A stretch of 64,000 nt of DNA, taken from positions 108,600 through 172,599 of the forward strand of contig JABVXU010000079.1 in NCBI GenBank assembly GCA_013365365.1. The letters are read 5' to 3'. Below are positions 46,861 to 58,648 of this stretch, piece after piece; position 1 is the first letter of the stretch; the number at the start of each line of letters is the position of its first letter. The notes under the pieces were generated by a model. The model worked only from the letters and a program-made list of their open reading frames with translations. It searched no databases and was not told where the DNA came from. Source of the DNA: Cruorifilaria tuberocauda (lineage: Eukaryota > Nematoda > Chromadorea > Rhabditida > Onchocercidae). The position numbers and the translations under genes are program-made.

Positions 46861-49428
46861 TGTGTATTCTGTCACAATGAAATGTTGATTGCTAAAGTTG
46901 ACATACCTGTTCACTCCATTCCTGCGCTACCTGTAAGGTACCAAATTGTGGGAGTTGGATAAAAACTGCGAGAACGCTTACGTAATCACAAACATCACAG
47001 TTGTTTGAATCGTTATGTTTGGAAAACATACAAATTAAGCTACAAATGGTTAAAAAGATAAGATAATGAGAAGAAAGTAAAGATAATTTGATTAAGGCAT
47101 TCCAAATCATTACTACTGCATGAAATACTTTCCATATAATGATATAGTTATGACAGTAAGTTAAGAAGGAATAGTTCAAACTGAACTGAGATTGTGATTG
47201 ATGGTAGAATAGAATGTATCAATTCAGGAAATATCCATTAAATTACTGAAATTTTCTTGCCAGCATGTTTTTCATAGTAAGTTGGGGAGTTTTCAAACAT
47301 TATTTCACGCTTCAACAGGTTTTAATAATGCCTCAGGCATCATAAAGGTATTTTATCGTACTCCGAGGTTTCTAACGCTGAGGCAATCAGCATGTGGAAA
47401 TTTTTTCGATTGAAATTGAAATTGAAATTGCAATTGTTATTGAAAATCAGTGAAAAGTTATCAGGAAATCGATGCTGATCTAAGCAACGATTCTTTTTTC
47501 TGGGAATGAAAGTTGATAGGGGGCTGATAACAAAAAGATCAATGATAATGGTAAATGGTGTCATTCCCCTCTCCCTCATTTAACTTCTACTTTCATTTCA
47601 ACATTTCGTCCTTCAATGCAATCAGCAACTTCCATGATAAAGGCATACTCCATAAGGACCATGGAGAACTGCCTCTTTCTAGGCCTTCAACATCTTCCTC
47701 TCTTCAGCCTTCCACTCTGTTATCAATCGATTCCCTCTCTCTGCACTTCTGCACACACGCACTCACACATACGCACGCCACGCACATGCACATACGCACG
47801 CCACGCACACACGTTCTCGTTAGAGTCTTGAAGATACATTTCTTAGTGTTAGGCCAACGTGATTTAGGCCTGGTACATAGCAAGCATCAGGAGGAAAAGT
47901 TAGGCAGCTATTGCACATCATGCACAATGTGGAATGTGAGGGAGAGAGAGTAACTAAAGTGCTTCTCCTGATATTTCGTTGCAGATAATTCCAGAAAAAG
48001 ATACGATAATTCGCTTATCCATTGAATTTTCTGCAGGCAATCCTGTACAGACTTCAAATCATTCGAGAAGTATGATATGAGGATTATTGATTGATAGTAG
48101 GAATCAGTGAATGCTCGATATCAGTGAGTAATAAAGGTGATTGTCATTTGTGATAGGGCGAAAAACTAGCAGTAGCAATGAGAAAAACAGTTATTGAAAA
48201 TCGAAAGATTCTTCAAATGGGAGGAGATGGCAATGAAGCTTTATAGCTAAGTTCCGTCGGTCGCATTCATCCATCCTTCCATCAGGCGCTATTCAATTTC
48301 ATTCATTGAAATAATTTATCGATAACTTTCATTCTCCTTATCCTTAATTAATCCTTTAGCAATCCATGTATGTTTCCCCTCTTAATTAAATCTATCGTTA
48401 AAATGACCTCTAAATTAATATTCATATGAATTCTGAAATCTATTCTTTTTCATGGAAACTTGTGAATTTTTCCGGACGGTAATAATATTTTCTGGTTTTT
48501 GCTCATATAGTAATACAGTTAAAAGTTATCTTTTCCTTTTTAGAGTGAAATGAATCTTTTTCTGATAAGCATTTATTTGATATTCCAAGCGAATTAAGTA
48601 ACTAAAATAGTGGTTTTTACAAATTCTTACGTTGTTGAAATCATTTGTGAAGTATGAAGTAAGAATTCATCAATTGACGTTATTTGTTGTTAATGCAAAA
48701 TTTAATTTTTCTTTTGTTCTTTTGAGTTGGAATTCTTGAGAGACATTTTGCTAGCCTCCCCTATACATATTGTACTGTTTTGTTTTAATTTTGCTCATCA
48801 CTTTCAGAATAAATTTTAATCAACATATTTCAGATCACAAACGTAATCATAATGCTAAGTATTAGCATTGGCAAGAAATGGAATGCAATAATTCATCTAT
48901 CTTTACTACAATTTGAATTTCAGTCTAATTCATTCCTGTCCTTACGTCCAAAAGCAACGAATCTTCATGCTTCATCTGAATAGCATCTATTGTAACAGAT
49001 TTATGGTTAAAATATTTCAAAGTGTAATAAGCTGTATCTAATTCTGCTTTTTTATTTCCAGAAAAATTTACTTCAGCATTCACCTCACATAAATGAGTTT
49101 TTTATAGGGTAAGATCTTGGCTGTTGTTTAGCTCTTTGCTAAACAAGGATTACATCGCACTTTGTTGGGATAGGATAACTGCTGAAACTGCCCATAAACA
49201 TGTGAACGTTATAAATGTTGAACCCACTGTACAGCTGCTATCCTACCCTATATATATCTCTAAATCATAGATACCTATCCACGTGATGATCTATTTCTAA
49301 CAGGATAAAACGGAATAGACAATATCTACGATCTGTGGTAGGAAGGGGAAGAGGATAAAAACAGCAGGAAAACGACGGACGGTTGTTTAATCAACCTTTG
49401 TTGCATTTCTCGTCGAGAAGAAGTAACG
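46861..49428. other. Upstream region of unc-16; no gene seen
   Basis: It probably contains the unc-16 promoter. A CA-rich low-complexity block lies at 47,751-47,815. The longest frames here (for example 47,555-47,953 on the plus strand) are driven by that repeat and have no recognisable content. At 49.2-49.43 kb the DNA becomes less AT-rich and includes a cacgtg E-box near 49,280, which may be a promoter for the exon candidate that follows. Confidence 0.5.
47751..47815. repeat. CA/CG-rich low-complexity repeat
   Basis: Interrupted cacacgca and cacgcaca units, including two near-identical copies of acatacgcacgccacgcac. Confidence 0.85.
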
Positions 49429-49527
49429 ATGGGAACTGTTGATGCACAGTTAGATGACAAATATAAGAATATTATGACAAATTTCCGGGTTACAACGGAA
49501 GAAATAAATCAACGATGCATTTTTGAA
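49429..49527 (+). CDS. Possible first coding exon, plus strand
   Basis: ATG at 49,429 opens 33 codons (beginning MGTVDAQLDDKYKNIMTNF) that end at a GAA|GTAAAT donor. The peptide is acidic and helical in appearance with balanced composition, unlike the AT-biased frames around it, and it follows a GC-richer patch that could be a promoter. No following exon could be identified in 49.5-52.7 kb, so the gene is unproven and the product unknown. Confidence 0.35.
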
Positions 49528-52500
49528 GTAAATCACATATAAGAATCTGATTGTTTAACTTTGACTCGTTTCTTCCACTTTTTATAAACAAAAATGTTTC
49601 TTTATGTTAGAAATAAACAAAAATAATTCTTCAGTGATAATTTTTTCTATATATTTGAACAATTTTTGCTTTCATACAACTTTTTCAAATTAGTAACTTT
49701 AAATTGAATATTTTCATGGTGCTTCATGGCTTCTCATTTAAATTGATCAAACGAGAAAAATATTGAACGGAAGAAAAAAACTTTTGAAAAATATTAATAC
49801 AAGTTATCCATTAGATAAGCAACACTCTGCTATACTGTACTAATGTTTTTTCAAATTCAATTAAATAAATTACGTGATTAAATTTGAACATAGTGAATAT
49901 GGAGAAACGATAAGGGAATTGTTCTGAATGAATTGCTATATGACATTGTCCGAAAATTTTTATAATCTCAAAATAGATTTTGAAAAAATACAAAACATTT
50001 CCAGAATTCCAGTGATTACATTAATGTATCTACAATTAAAAATATCTAAAATCGAAATATATATAAGTTATTACAGAAAATTAAATATATGAAGAAAATA
50101 AATTACTGAAATAATGGAAATTTAAATGGGAGAAGGTTTAAGGCCAGATGCATCGACTTTTTCGATATAAATTCGCTGATGAATTTCAATTTCAATTCAA
50201 AACAGTAAATTATAATTTAAAATATAACAAGATGTTTTTATCTCCTTATAGTTTACCATATTCAATTACTTTTCTTTAGAAATGCAAAATTCTTAATTCT
50301 TCAGCATCAAAAAGATAAAGCATAGGTATACATGTATGCTGATGATCCAAAAATTGAAACGACATGCAAAAGGATGATTTTCTTTCGAATGTTGAGATTT
50401 CTTACTGTTTTGACTTATACTCTTACTGTATTTACTGTTTCTTACTGTGTACAAATGTTGAAATTTTTTTATTTTTTTAATCTTCAGAACTTCCAATTTT
50501 CTATGGTTTTCAGTCGAACAATATGGATTCTTTTTTGCATGATAAATTATCGTTGATTTTCAATATTTGAAAGGAAATAATTATAATGAAAGTTTATCAG
50601 AAATATGAATGGTACTTATTCTTGGACAGCAACAAAAGACTAAAATTGTTACTTGGGAAAACGTCTATAATTTCGATTGTGTTCAATGAATTCACATTTC
50701 TGAAAATGTTAAGCCATGTTAAAAAATAATAAGCAAGATAAAATTAAAAATCAAAATACAAGTAGATTCAATTAAAGATAAGTAAAGATTATGATATATA
50801 GCTATCAAAAGAAGAAAAACATAACTCGTTAGACCATGTATATATCAATAATTGCCACAGAAATTGTATCAAGCAAGGATCCAATGAGACGATTAGTTAG
50901 GAAAAGGAAATTCAGATCTTTTTAATTTTCATGCATGAATGAAATAAATCATAATTGGCTATTATTTATTCGATACTTTAGAAAAAAATGAACAGTATAA
51001 ATGAAGGAAAGAATAATCCGAAAAATCAAGAATAACAATTCTATTAGGGCAGGACGTGTCAGAGCCTTTATTCTTCGCTTAAAAAAGATGAATTAAATTT
51101 ATCAAAGCCATCATTTTCCATACCATCCATTCTTGTGATATTCCCTTTCAATGCATGGTTCATATTTCATTCAATCCCATTTCGTATTAAAAGAGGGGAT
51201 AATGACTTTCTAATTAATCATCTATTCCTAATTTATGTTTTACGATCAATATTGTTTTAATTCATTTATATTAGAATTCAACAACTATTAATACACCAAT
51301 GACATCACATGTGTTTGTTAGGAACGATATGTTTCACTTTAAAATATGCTGTTATATGTTTACGTAATGTCAAAATCTTTAATTCATCGAAATGGAATTT
51401 GAATAATTCATTTAAAGGTAAAAAGTTGTAAAAATCGAAGACCATAAGGTGTCAAGCATCATAATACCTATTCTACTTACATAATGAATAAGTGTGAAGT
51501 CTACAAATAATAATTAAAAGAAGACTGGCATTGGAATATAATGAAAAAGCTTAGATTTGTCTTCGGCAGAAGAGAAAACATAATTATTTTCTTATTTCGC
51601 TTTGCCGAAAGTAAATCTAAACTTTTTTTTCACAACTTATTTCACTAAAATACGTTTTGATGTATGAATTGGTCGATGGTTTTTAAAAACTAAACAAGGA
51701 ATGGTTATTCGACAAACTGACACGCAGATAAGAAGTAATGAATCAGAAGAATAAATCTTATTTTCAGGTTTTCAAGTGCTTAAGTTGAAATCGTAAGAAC
51801 TATTAACAAGAGGAAGCACATAAAGAGTTCAAATCATTCCTAGGAAATTATTTCCTGCTTTCACCTTGCGAATTCGACCACGAAAGAGAACAGTAATAAA
51901 TTACGTTGAAAAATGTGTAATGAACTGTCGCTATGATTAATGTCTTTTCTTTCAACTGTTATCACAATTAACATTATGTGAAGCTCTCATTTGGAACAAT
52001 CTTTTCAATTTTACATGAGATCCTATTCTAACTTTCTTAAAAGAGAAAAAAAAATGTTAAGTTTAGGCAATAATGTGTTTGACACATTTTATATTTAGTG
52101 TAAGGCATAGGACATGTTTATAAGAACATAATTTCTTAATATAATAATTTACAGCAATAATTTCGACAATTATAAAAATAATGTAAATTTCTTGCATTAA
52201 TCTTAATAGTTCTAAAATAACTTGCATTGCTCATGCAAAATTATAAGTTATAACAGGTATATAGAAAAACAAAAAAAAACGAAACTATTCCACTGATCCA
52301 ACACCAATCACGACCAATCATGAAAAATTCAAATATGATAAATCATGAAATTCCTGAATAGTGTTCATCATTCTACAATTTACCTAGTTTTGTCTTAGAA
52401 ACCATGCTGAAAAATCAGGATATTCTTGATTACCGAAACCGTCGCTGCTGGCAATCTGTAAGAGAGATGATAATGTAAAAATATTCTAATTTGACATTCA

Positions 52501-52766
52501 TTCTTAAGTAATGATCAAACTATATTATTATTATTATTTTGTGACAAATAACAACAGAAACAAATACAACTGAATCTCTAATATTATTCCGTTTTGAATG
52601 GTTCCGATATTTATGTTAGGAGACATAGATCAAGTACAGGATTAGCCATTGGAAACACAATCATCTCTTACTCCACGTTGTTGCATCCTAGTTATTATAT
52701 TAGATTTAGAATAAAGGAATCTGTCCTTTTTGAAAATAATTTGCTATTTGAATAAGCATTTAAATA
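49528..52766. other. Non-coding stretch with a miRNA-like hairpin
   Basis: AT-rich DNA without a recognisable exon on either strand. It contains the hairpin described at 51,544-51,627 and an (ATT)n run near 52.53 kb. A minus-strand open segment at about 52,390-52,452 with an acceptor-like ttacag was considered as an alternative last exon for the CMC2-like gene, but it is out of phase. Confidence 0.55.
51544..51627 (+). ncRNA. Pre-miRNA-like hairpin candidate
   Basis: Pairs 51,544-51,549 with 51,122+505 (that is, 51,627-51,622), then 51,551-51,560 with 51,620-51,611, and 51,562-51,568 with 51,609-51,603. This gives about 23 pairs, two G·U, with mismatches only at 51,550/51,621 and 51,561/51,610. 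The terminal part can fold further (gaagagaaaa against ttttcttatttc), leaving a small loop. Size, continuous 22-nt arm and central mismatches suit a nematode microRNA precursor. The arms read ttagatttgtcttcggcag and ttgccgaaagtaaatctaa. The complementary strand would also fold. I do not recognise a known family. Confidence 0.35.
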
Positions 52767-53379
52767 TCAAGTTTCTGTAATTTCAATATGACGTTCGTAA
52801 TAAAATTTCCGTAGTATGTAAAGAAAACTTTCTGAAACCGAGAGAAAAGATAAGTGAAACAATCAACATACCTTCTGGCCTAACGATAAGTATACCTTCT
52901 TCTTTCAACTTCTTTAGAATAGCCGTATAAGAACTTTCTGGCAAACAATAATTCTCCTCTTGTCTCAAAGAATATCGTGGATTATTTTTCCTTAAGAAAA
53001 TCATCAGTTAATCCATAATATCTAAAAAACAACCATAAATTTCAAAAACACCGATCATAATACTTCATTTGAAAAACGAAGAAATAAGAAACTGATTCAT
53101 TCCAATGTAAAACCTTTTTAGAGCTCGTTCCTCATGACAACAGAGAGCGACATCACTTGCCTCATCATCACAATAGCCGAAGAATTTTCCTAAAAATTGA
53201 AAAAGATAAGTATTTAAACTTATTTTTTTAAGCTTAATCATAAGGAAAATCTAATGACAGACTTAGAAAAATAAAGCTAAAAGCAAACTAAGGGGATGAT
53301 CAGCATAACAACGCTTCAAACGTTCAATCAAGAAGTTACACTCGACGGTATGTGAGTACTGTGAAAGATCAGCTTGCAT
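52767..53379 (-). CDS. cmc-2: CMC2-like twin-CX9C mitochondrial protein
   Basis: Homologue of COX assembly mitochondrial protein 2, a small protein of the mitochondrial intermembrane space needed for cytochrome c oxidase biogenesis. Coding exons are 53289-53379, 53114-53189, 52872-52990 and 52767-52831, with consistent phases, 351 nt, 116 residues. It starts MQADLSQYSHTVECN, matching the family start, and carries both CX9C motifs: C14-x9-C24 and C37-x9-C47 with KFFGYCDD between, spacing as in human CMC2. Import would use the Mia40 disulphide relay (family knowledge). A tttttcag ends 8 nt before the ATG, so the messenger may be trans-spliced to a spliced leader. Oddity: the human protein has about 79 residues, whereas this one has a long tail (KNNPRYSLRQEENY onward). 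The last exon is the least certain part; reading through the second exon would give about 73 residues. Confidence 0.85.
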
Positions 53380-53390
53380 TTTCTGTTTCT
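53380..53390 (-). promoter_or_regulatory. Candidate spliced-leader acceptor of the CMC2-like gene
   Basis: On the minus strand tttttcag is followed by aaacagaaa and the ATG, a spacing typical of SL trans-splicing in nematodes. The sequence alone cannot distinguish it from a cis acceptor of a 5'-untranslated exon. Confidence 0.45.
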
Positions 53391-54798
53391 GAAAAATAAG
53401 CTTCTTCAACGCTTATTATCTTAATACTTCAGCATATTATTCACAGTTACTGTAATCATAACTCATTACATCTGAAAACAAGAAAAATGAATTTTTGAGG
53501 AACATTGCATATATACCACGACTAGCACATTAGATTTTCGAATTTGAAATATTTTTTTTCAGCATCTACAAGTTCCACTCTTTGCATTAACTTTCCTCAG
53601 AAATTTGCAAATTAGCTACTCCGAGTATAATTCAATTTTTCCCGCTGTCTTAGCTCTTACTAAATTCTGTTTTAAGTCTCGATCAATCAATATCCATGAA
53701 ACGTTCAGCTTATTACATCATCGGCGCCATAACAACTATAACAAGTGCGTCACCGTTACATACTTTTGTACTTTTATAATAAGGATTTTACAAGAAGCAC
53801 ATAATTAAAATTATTAACTCCGTCCATTCTCTGATCGTTCAGCCATCAATCTTATTGCAATCTTTAGAACAATGATCTGAATTGCATGGACACCAACAAA
53901 AGCTAAAACATGTGTTATCGATCATAACAATTATATCGATCAACCACGACAACTAATTGTTACCTATCACTTAGCAACCATTACATGAAATATTTAAGAA
54001 ATCAGGTAAACAGAAAAAAATATCGTTCAATAGTACAAACGAACTCATTTCTCCAAGGTATTTCCAAGCAGTGCGCATAGTCTTTTTAGATTAAAATTCT
54101 TCGAGAAAAGATGATAATAATCATAACATAATAAGGTAAATCATATGTTCACTGAAAGGGAGAAATGCTTCACTGTATTAGCAACAAGTTATCTGTTTTC
54201 AGTGATTTATTCGACATTTGATTAAATCTCTTTATATTTTGCAATAACAACGAAAATTTGCATTATATAACAATAAGTATGATTTCTGATCACACAATAA
54301 TTTGTATACAGACGAGTAAAGAATTTATAATCCCCAAAGAGAACATTTAGTAAATTACCTGAGCTCAAAATATCGGGAAAGATTGAAATATGACAATGCA
54401 CTTTGAAATTGAAGCACGACTCTGTAAAGAACAAATCTTTAATCATTAAAGTATTTTACTTATAATAAACTAATAAAATTATAGAACAAAAATATGCAAT
54501 CTCATTGTAATCTGACAGACGTGTCGGAAAACCAAAATATTTGTTAATACAAATAAGTTGGAACAATCAATATGTTTCTGCTTCGATATTACGACAATCA
54601 TCCAGAATATTTTTATTTTTTGTCCAGAATATTTTTAATCAAATGACTTTTCACTTCATTTTCTTTGTTTATTTAATCCTTCTTGGTTTTTAAATACAAA
54701 GATACTAGAAATATAATTCTCATCAATATTACCAGTACTGCCTGATTTTAAATAGTTTAAAGAAAATAAAAAGAACGGAAATCAACAATCGAAGCGAT

Positions 54799-55200
54799 GG
54801 AAAAGTTCTTCGACAGTTGCAATAAATAGGTGAAAATCTAGAACACTTCAGCAAAGAAACTATAACCGAAAAGTTCAAGGAAATGACAATGTCATGAGAT
54901 GTCAAACTAAGAAGCAAGTGCCCAAAATTCCCTAAGTATCTCAAATAAAAAGGTCAATAAATTATAATCCAAAAGGAGAATCGTCAGCTCTAGTGCAATA
55001 AACCAAGCCATTCAGAAATTGCAAAAGGCATCAAGCCACCTACAAGTTGAAAGAAAATCACAAGAAAAAGCCGTATTGTTCGTTTTGCAACTATAATCAC
55101 TGGAACAATGAATGCCCAATTTATACAACCGTTCAACAACGTCTAAAAAGTAATAATGCACGTACTGTCTGCAGTAGAACATGCAGTAAGTAATTGCAAT
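54799..55200 (+). mobile_element. Decayed BEL/Pao-type LTR retrotransposon gag fragment
   Basis: Two pieces in different frames are recognisable. From 54,799 a frame with an internal stop reads KVLRQLQ, stop, IGENLEHFSKETITEKFK, the pattern of the gag region before the nucleocapsid in nematode BEL/Pao elements. From about 55,062 a second frame reads KKKPYCSFCNYNHWNNECP followed by YTTVQQR, a CX2CX3HX4C zinc knuckle (55,077-55,115) and its usual continuation. Stops and frameshifts show it is dead. No LTRs, protease or reverse transcriptase could be identified nearby. Confidence 0.75.
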
Positions 55201-55214
55201 TGAAGGAAACGCAC

Positions 55215-55254
55215 ATACTTTCATTGCACATGCTTTCATTGCACATGCTTCCAT
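55215..55254. repeat. Short tandem repeat (tttcattgcacatgc)
   Basis: About 2.5 copies of a 15-nt unit directly after the gag relic. Confidence 0.75.
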
Positions 55255-56395
55255 TCGCTCTTGTCAGGAGAAATACGGATCACCGGAAATAACAAATCAG
55301 TGGCCAAAATCAATGCAGTGAGCTAACTAGCTAATAAATCAGGTAAGAAACCTTATTTTTATGCAAAGAAGTCGAAGTTTTTACTCTAGCCAAATTCATG
55401 AGACCGATAAAGCCAAATGAGATTCGGGTTTCCAAGCGAAATCTACCGGACAATATCCGAAAATCAGGAAATTTCACTCGACCTTGATATTTAAGTGTTC
55501 ATATAGCATGAGTAACTCACTCTATCTATCCCGAAAAATTCTCCTGAAAATCGCCGATGTTCCTAGCTGAAAAGAGCCTCCTCTACATGCTTAACCTTTT
55601 TAAATTCGTGGAACAGCCGCTAGACTCACGCAGGAAGCGGAAACCAGTCCGGCAATGCTTTCAAAAACGAACAAATGTTACGCTACAGTGACCAAACCTC
55701 ATATCGACTCCTCACTCATCTGTTCGCCTATTCTTCTTCCCTGTCAATCTATTACAACACTATTTCTGCAGTTCTTACCAATCCCTTCCATTCTCCCAAC
55801 TTCGACACTCTATTTCACCCTCAATCGTCGTAAATTTTCCTCCGTCACATCCTACCGATGCTAATCGATAGACAAGGCAAGCTACGTGAAGTTTCATCAA
55901 TCCGGAATTATTACCGGAATTATACTTCATCTGTGACGTACTTTCACCCTGAGAATCGTTTGTTCACGCTACGTCTCTTCTCAACACTTGGTTAATTTCA
56001 GCAGTTAAGATGCAATTGCGGAAGTTATATCAATAGTGAAATTTGAGTACGATTCAAATTGTAGTTCGGAATAGTAAATGCACTGTAGATCCGTAATGGT
56101 ATAAGTAATAATTTGGAATGAGAAGTGAGTACTTGAACATAATTAATTTACAGTAACAATATGACTTTTGAGACAATATAAGCAGAGTATCTATTCTCAC
56201 AATATATGCGAGTGTAATATCAATTCGGGACTTGGAATGCTGTACAAATAAAAAACTGACGAGACATTTTCACGCATGTCATCATGCGTGTTGTTTGCAA
56301 ATTGTTTGTTGCTGTCAGTAGTTTGTAAATACTGATAATTGTATTCATGCTTACGAAAATTTTTCAAAACTTTATATTATTCTAACGCGATAAAA

Positions 56396-56432
56396 TATTA
56401 ATTCTTGAAATATTAATTCTTGAGTATTAATA
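56396..56432. repeat. Short tandem repeat (atattaattcttga)
   Basis: Two adjacent copies of a 14-15-nt unit in AT-rich DNA. Confidence 0.7.
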
Positions 56433-57320
56433 TTCACTTCCAATTTTCCTTTACCTCTTCAAAATAGAAAATGAACAAAAGTGTAGTAAGTATCCATGTA
56501 CTCATTTTATACAAGTAAAATGCAATTAAATGCAATCCTATCAAAAGTTAAATAGACATTAGATATTACATTGGGAAGATATTACATTGTTTGCCAACAC
56601 AAGTTATTCATCAGTTAATTTAAATTCTGAAATTCAACAGTTTTAAAAATGAAATACAAAAAGATGAAAAAGAGGAAATAAATCACTTTCCCTACATAAG
56701 TATACAAATTCTACTTTTAGTTACTAAGTGATTAAGATTCTGGAATTCTGACTGATAATGAGTAAATCGTAAGAACTACCGATGAACTATGCTGCGGTCT
56801 ATTAGTAAATACAATCTATAAAACCCTGTCTGCAATAAAAAGAAATTTTTGAAAATGCACACTGGCAATTTGTAATTATTGTAAAAGAAAGGAATCCGTA
56901 AATCACTTTTTCAATTCATTAAGTAAAAAATAATTTGGGAAATTCTGAGCTTTTTCCCTAACAGAAATTCTTCCCCCCATTTCACTTTACACAATCAAAT
57001 ATATGATCATAAATTTTAAAATATTTCATTTTTAATGTTTTTTATTTGAATAAAATAAAAATTAAAAGAGCTAACCTATCTTGATCACTTCAAGTTAGTC
57101 ATTTGATATGACAAAGCAATCGCTACGACTAAAGGGAAACTTCTGAGCAATGACTCATTTACAGCTAAATTATTTCCAAAAGTTTCTTCGAAAAGAGTAA
57201 TATATGGATAATGTTCGACTGGTAAAAATTCTACTGTTGCTATCTTCTATTAGCTAAGACTATTAGCGAAGAGATTATGAGGAAGAAGACATTAGATACC
57301 AATAAATGTATGATTATCTT

Positions 57321-58648
57321 TCATCTTTTGGGACGCAAGTTGAAAAATGTTGATATTGGAGGTAGTTTTGTTTTAAGATTAGGATATTTAGTGTCAAATG
57401 GATCATCATCATGAAGAGTATATGGTAAACTGGTTATTCCGCATGTATTGATTACTGTTGTATGAACTTCATCAGTGCCAGCTAGTCTCTCCTCTACCGT
57501 GATCGGAGTGTAAGGAATCACAAAATCTCTTGGATCAATGCATGGATGATGTTGTCGAGCACGTTGAATTAGAGTTGGAAGATAATTTGATGACAACTGA
57601 TCATTAGATTCCCTAGCTGGAAGAATCGATGATGCGTTATCCGATTCTGCCTCTTGCAAGATTGTTTCAGTGAAGATTTGAATGGTCGGTGGTAGGACAA
57701 GCTGTACATTTTGTGGATTATTCAGTGTTTCTGTTGAATGTATTGGTCGAAGTCCATTCTCTCTCGGAAGATTCTGCGGTGAAGGAATCGGAGATGGTGA
57801 AGTGTTGTTAGGTTCATCATCTAAATCTCCAGATTGCATAGGTGAGCGTGGTTTAGTTAACCATCCCGATAAACTTAAGTTATAGTATTTTTCCTGAAAA
57901 AAAAAGAAAACGAATAGCGAAATGAAAGAGATTTTGAAATTCCTGAATTCCACTGATAGCTGTTATTGTCACTGAATCACATTAGAATATCATAATCACT
58001 AAATCATCTAATAGTTAGTTGATACCTATCGTAATAATTAAACATTTTTAATGATGAATCAGTACTGCTTATTATTGATTATCTGTTATCATCGTGATTC
58101 AATCTGTTTGGATATTAAAATATTTCATTTCCGAAATCTCATCCGGTTATCATTTTCTTTGCTACTAAAATATTTTCTTCTATTTCTCCTAAGATTCTTC
58201 ATTGTTAGTTATGGTAAAAGAAATCTTCTGTCATAGAGTGCAAGGTCTTGATTCTTGGATATTTCTCTTCTAATCACATTCTTTTTTCATTCCGACAGTG
58301 CTAGTTATTATCTCAATCCTTAAATTGTAAACAATCTCAATGACACGAATCGAATATGAGATACTCTCGACTGAATCCACCAAACTATATGTTTTAACTG
58401 CTAGAGAAAACTAGCAAATCCGTTTGAATATATTTCAAAAGATTAAATTCTTCTTACCATCCATCTTTCCCGGCATGATATTTGCTTTTTGATTTGATGT
58501 GAGGCATTGTTCATTTGATAGTTATCTGAAAAAGCTGCTTTGTAATCTAGAAAATTTTTCAAATATTTAAATTAAATGTTATTTAATGTAAAATTTGAAA
58601 AGCAAAATTACCTCTGGGACGATCAATTTTGGTTTTGCCGGGAGCCAT
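57321..58648 (-). CDS. Unrecognised 225-residue protein, Pro/Ser-rich
   Basis: Three exons with consistent phases, 58612-58648, 58458-58525 and 57321-57893, give 678 nt and 225 residues. The start MAPGKTKIDRPR is basic. Exon 2 encodes NYQMNNASHQIKKQISCRER and WM, and exon 3 starts EKYYNLSLSGWLTKPRSPMQ. The middle (about 50-75) is acidic then rich in Pro, Ser and Asn (SPSPIPSPQNLP) and looks disordered. The C-terminal third is more ordered in appearance (RDFVIPYTPITVEERLAG, TLHDDDPFDTKYPN) and ends LRPKR. There is no signal peptide, membrane span or catalytic motif that I can see. The splice sites are good (AGAG|GTAATT, ttttcag, ATG|GTAAGA, ttttcag). I do not recognise the family; short conserved-looking blocks joined by a disordered linker would fit a nuclear or regulatory protein, but that is a guess. 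Confidence 0.75.

Larger units (their letters stand above)
53391..57320. other. Intergenic region with retroelement relics
   Basis: Non-coding DNA between the orphan gene and the CMC2-like gene. The main recognisable content is a BEL/Pao-like gag relic at about 54,799-55,200. The following 55.2-56.0 kb is less AT-rich and may be more of the same element, but I could not match it. Short tandem repeats occur at 55,215-55,254 and 56,396-56,432. Confidence 0.55.

Noticed and set aside
47555..47953. 132-codon plus-strand open frame
   Set aside because: Its length comes from the CA/CG-rich repeat (long Thr/His/Ala/Arg run). There is no family pattern and no splice context.
52390..52452. Alternative last exon for the CMC2-like gene (IASSDGFGNQEYPDF...)
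   Set aside because: The acceptor is good, but the phase does not match the donor at 52,871; joining would give a stop after eight codons. The exon at 52,767-52,831 fits instead.
53605..53808. Plus-strand open frame just upstream of the CMC2-like gene
   Set aside because: It has no ATG at the reported start, no recognisable domain, and an AT-driven Tyr/Asn/His composition. A tttcag precedes it, but no donor or partner exon was found.
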